From Oscillospiraceae bacterium (lineage in GTDB: Bacteria; Bacillota; Clostridia; Oscillospirales; Oscillospiraceae): DNA of 6,456 nucleotides. Below, piece by piece: positions 6,182 through 6,456 of the stretch (the first letter of the stretch is position 1; each line of letters begins with the position of its first letter). Under the pieces are notes generated by a model. That model was given only the letters and a program-made list of their open reading frames with translations, was not told the origin of the DNA and searched no databases. The stretch is from contig JAITQY010000066.1 of assembly GCA_031288675.1 (NCBI GenBank), positions 1 through 6,456 on the forward strand. The letters are read 5' to 3'. The translations under genes and the position numbers were made by a program.

Positions 6182-6456
6182 ATGGAAAAAATGCGACTGC
6201 TATTTTCTTGCGGGGGCAGCGGCGGACATATCAATCCCGCCGTTGCAATCGCCAACGAGATGAAATACCTTTTCCCTGACGCGCAAATCCTGTTCGTCGG
6301 AGGCAAGGGCAACATAGAGGCGGAGCTGATACCTAAGGCCGGGTTTGACTTTGCGGAGCTGTCCGTAGACAACCTGCGCCGCAGTATCAAACCGCGTGAC
6401 CTTTTACACAACCTAAAGTCCGCATATCTTACTGTCGCCGCAACGCTTGCGGCACG
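6182..6456 (+). CDS. murG: UDP-GlcNAc:lipid I N-acetylglucosaminyltransferase MurG, 3'-truncated by the window edge
   Basis: This peripheral membrane GT-B glycosyltransferase adds GlcNAc to lipid I to give lipid II, the substrate of FtsW. The frame stays open to the last base, showing 91 complete codons of a family that is usually about 350-370 residues. The N-terminal glycine-rich loop GGSGGH (11-16) followed by INPAVAIA, then VGGKGNIEAELIPKAGF, are characteristic of the MurG acceptor-binding domain. The usual loop is GGTGGH; Thr to Ser here is conservative. It follows ftsW by 32 bases with no terminator or promoter between, so it belongs to the same unit. The minus-strand reading frame across this region is a shadow. 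Confidence 0.96.
   Translation, partial: MEKMRLLFSCGGSGGHINPAVAIANEMKYLFPDAQILFVGGKGNIEAELIPKAGFDFAELSVDNLRRSIKPRDLLHNLKSAYLTVAATLAA

Noticed and set aside
6154..6411. 85-codon minus-strand frame at the right end
   Set aside because: It is opposite the MurG N-terminus, whose GGSGGH loop is clear on the + strand.

Overview
The window is a stretch of the division and cell wall (dcw) cluster of a low-to-mid GC Firmicute, most likely a clostridial lineage. I infer this from three things: a class B PBP with two C-terminal PASTA domains, the order ftsI/spoVD - murE - mraY - ftsW - murG, and protein sequences of clostridial flavour (for example the EPH motif in FtsW where QPDLG is more usual). The MurE carries a DNPR motif, which points to meso-diaminopimelate peptidoglycan. 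All genes are on the + strand.

Layout. Positions 1-2279 hold a 5'-truncated class B penicillin-binding protein: the reading frame is open from the first base, and the N-terminal membrane anchor lies outside the window. Positions 2280-2671 are a 392-base gap without a gene. In order it holds a weak dyad, a strong imperfect palindrome around a -35 box, a perfect-consensus extended -10 promoter (2375-2403), and a leader of about 260 bases. The leader is almost entirely degenerate 7-base tandem repeats joined to C-rich blocks. After it come murE (2672-3883), mraY (3880-4878), ftsW (4875-6149) and the first 91 codons of murG (6182 to the end). murE/mraY and mraY/ftsW each overlap by the four bases ATGA; ftsW and murG are 32 bases apart. 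The last four genes look like one transcription unit with its own promoter.

How the genes work together. MurE adds the third stem-peptide residue to the soluble UDP-MurNAc precursor. MraY loads the finished precursor onto undecaprenyl phosphate (lipid I), and MurG adds GlcNAc (lipid II). FtsW polymerises lipid II, and the PBP crosslinks the new strands at the septum. murD, which commonly sits between mraY and ftsW, is absent, as is murF.

What stands out: (1) the modular 7-base repeat array filling the murE leader; (2) a 12-of-13 inverted repeat embedding the -35 box of the murE promoter; (3) an unusually short MurE (403 residues) with a collapsed central domain and no recognisable N-x-x-N motif, although the other catalytic motifs are intact. 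No mobile element, CRISPR array, tRNA or rRNA was seen.
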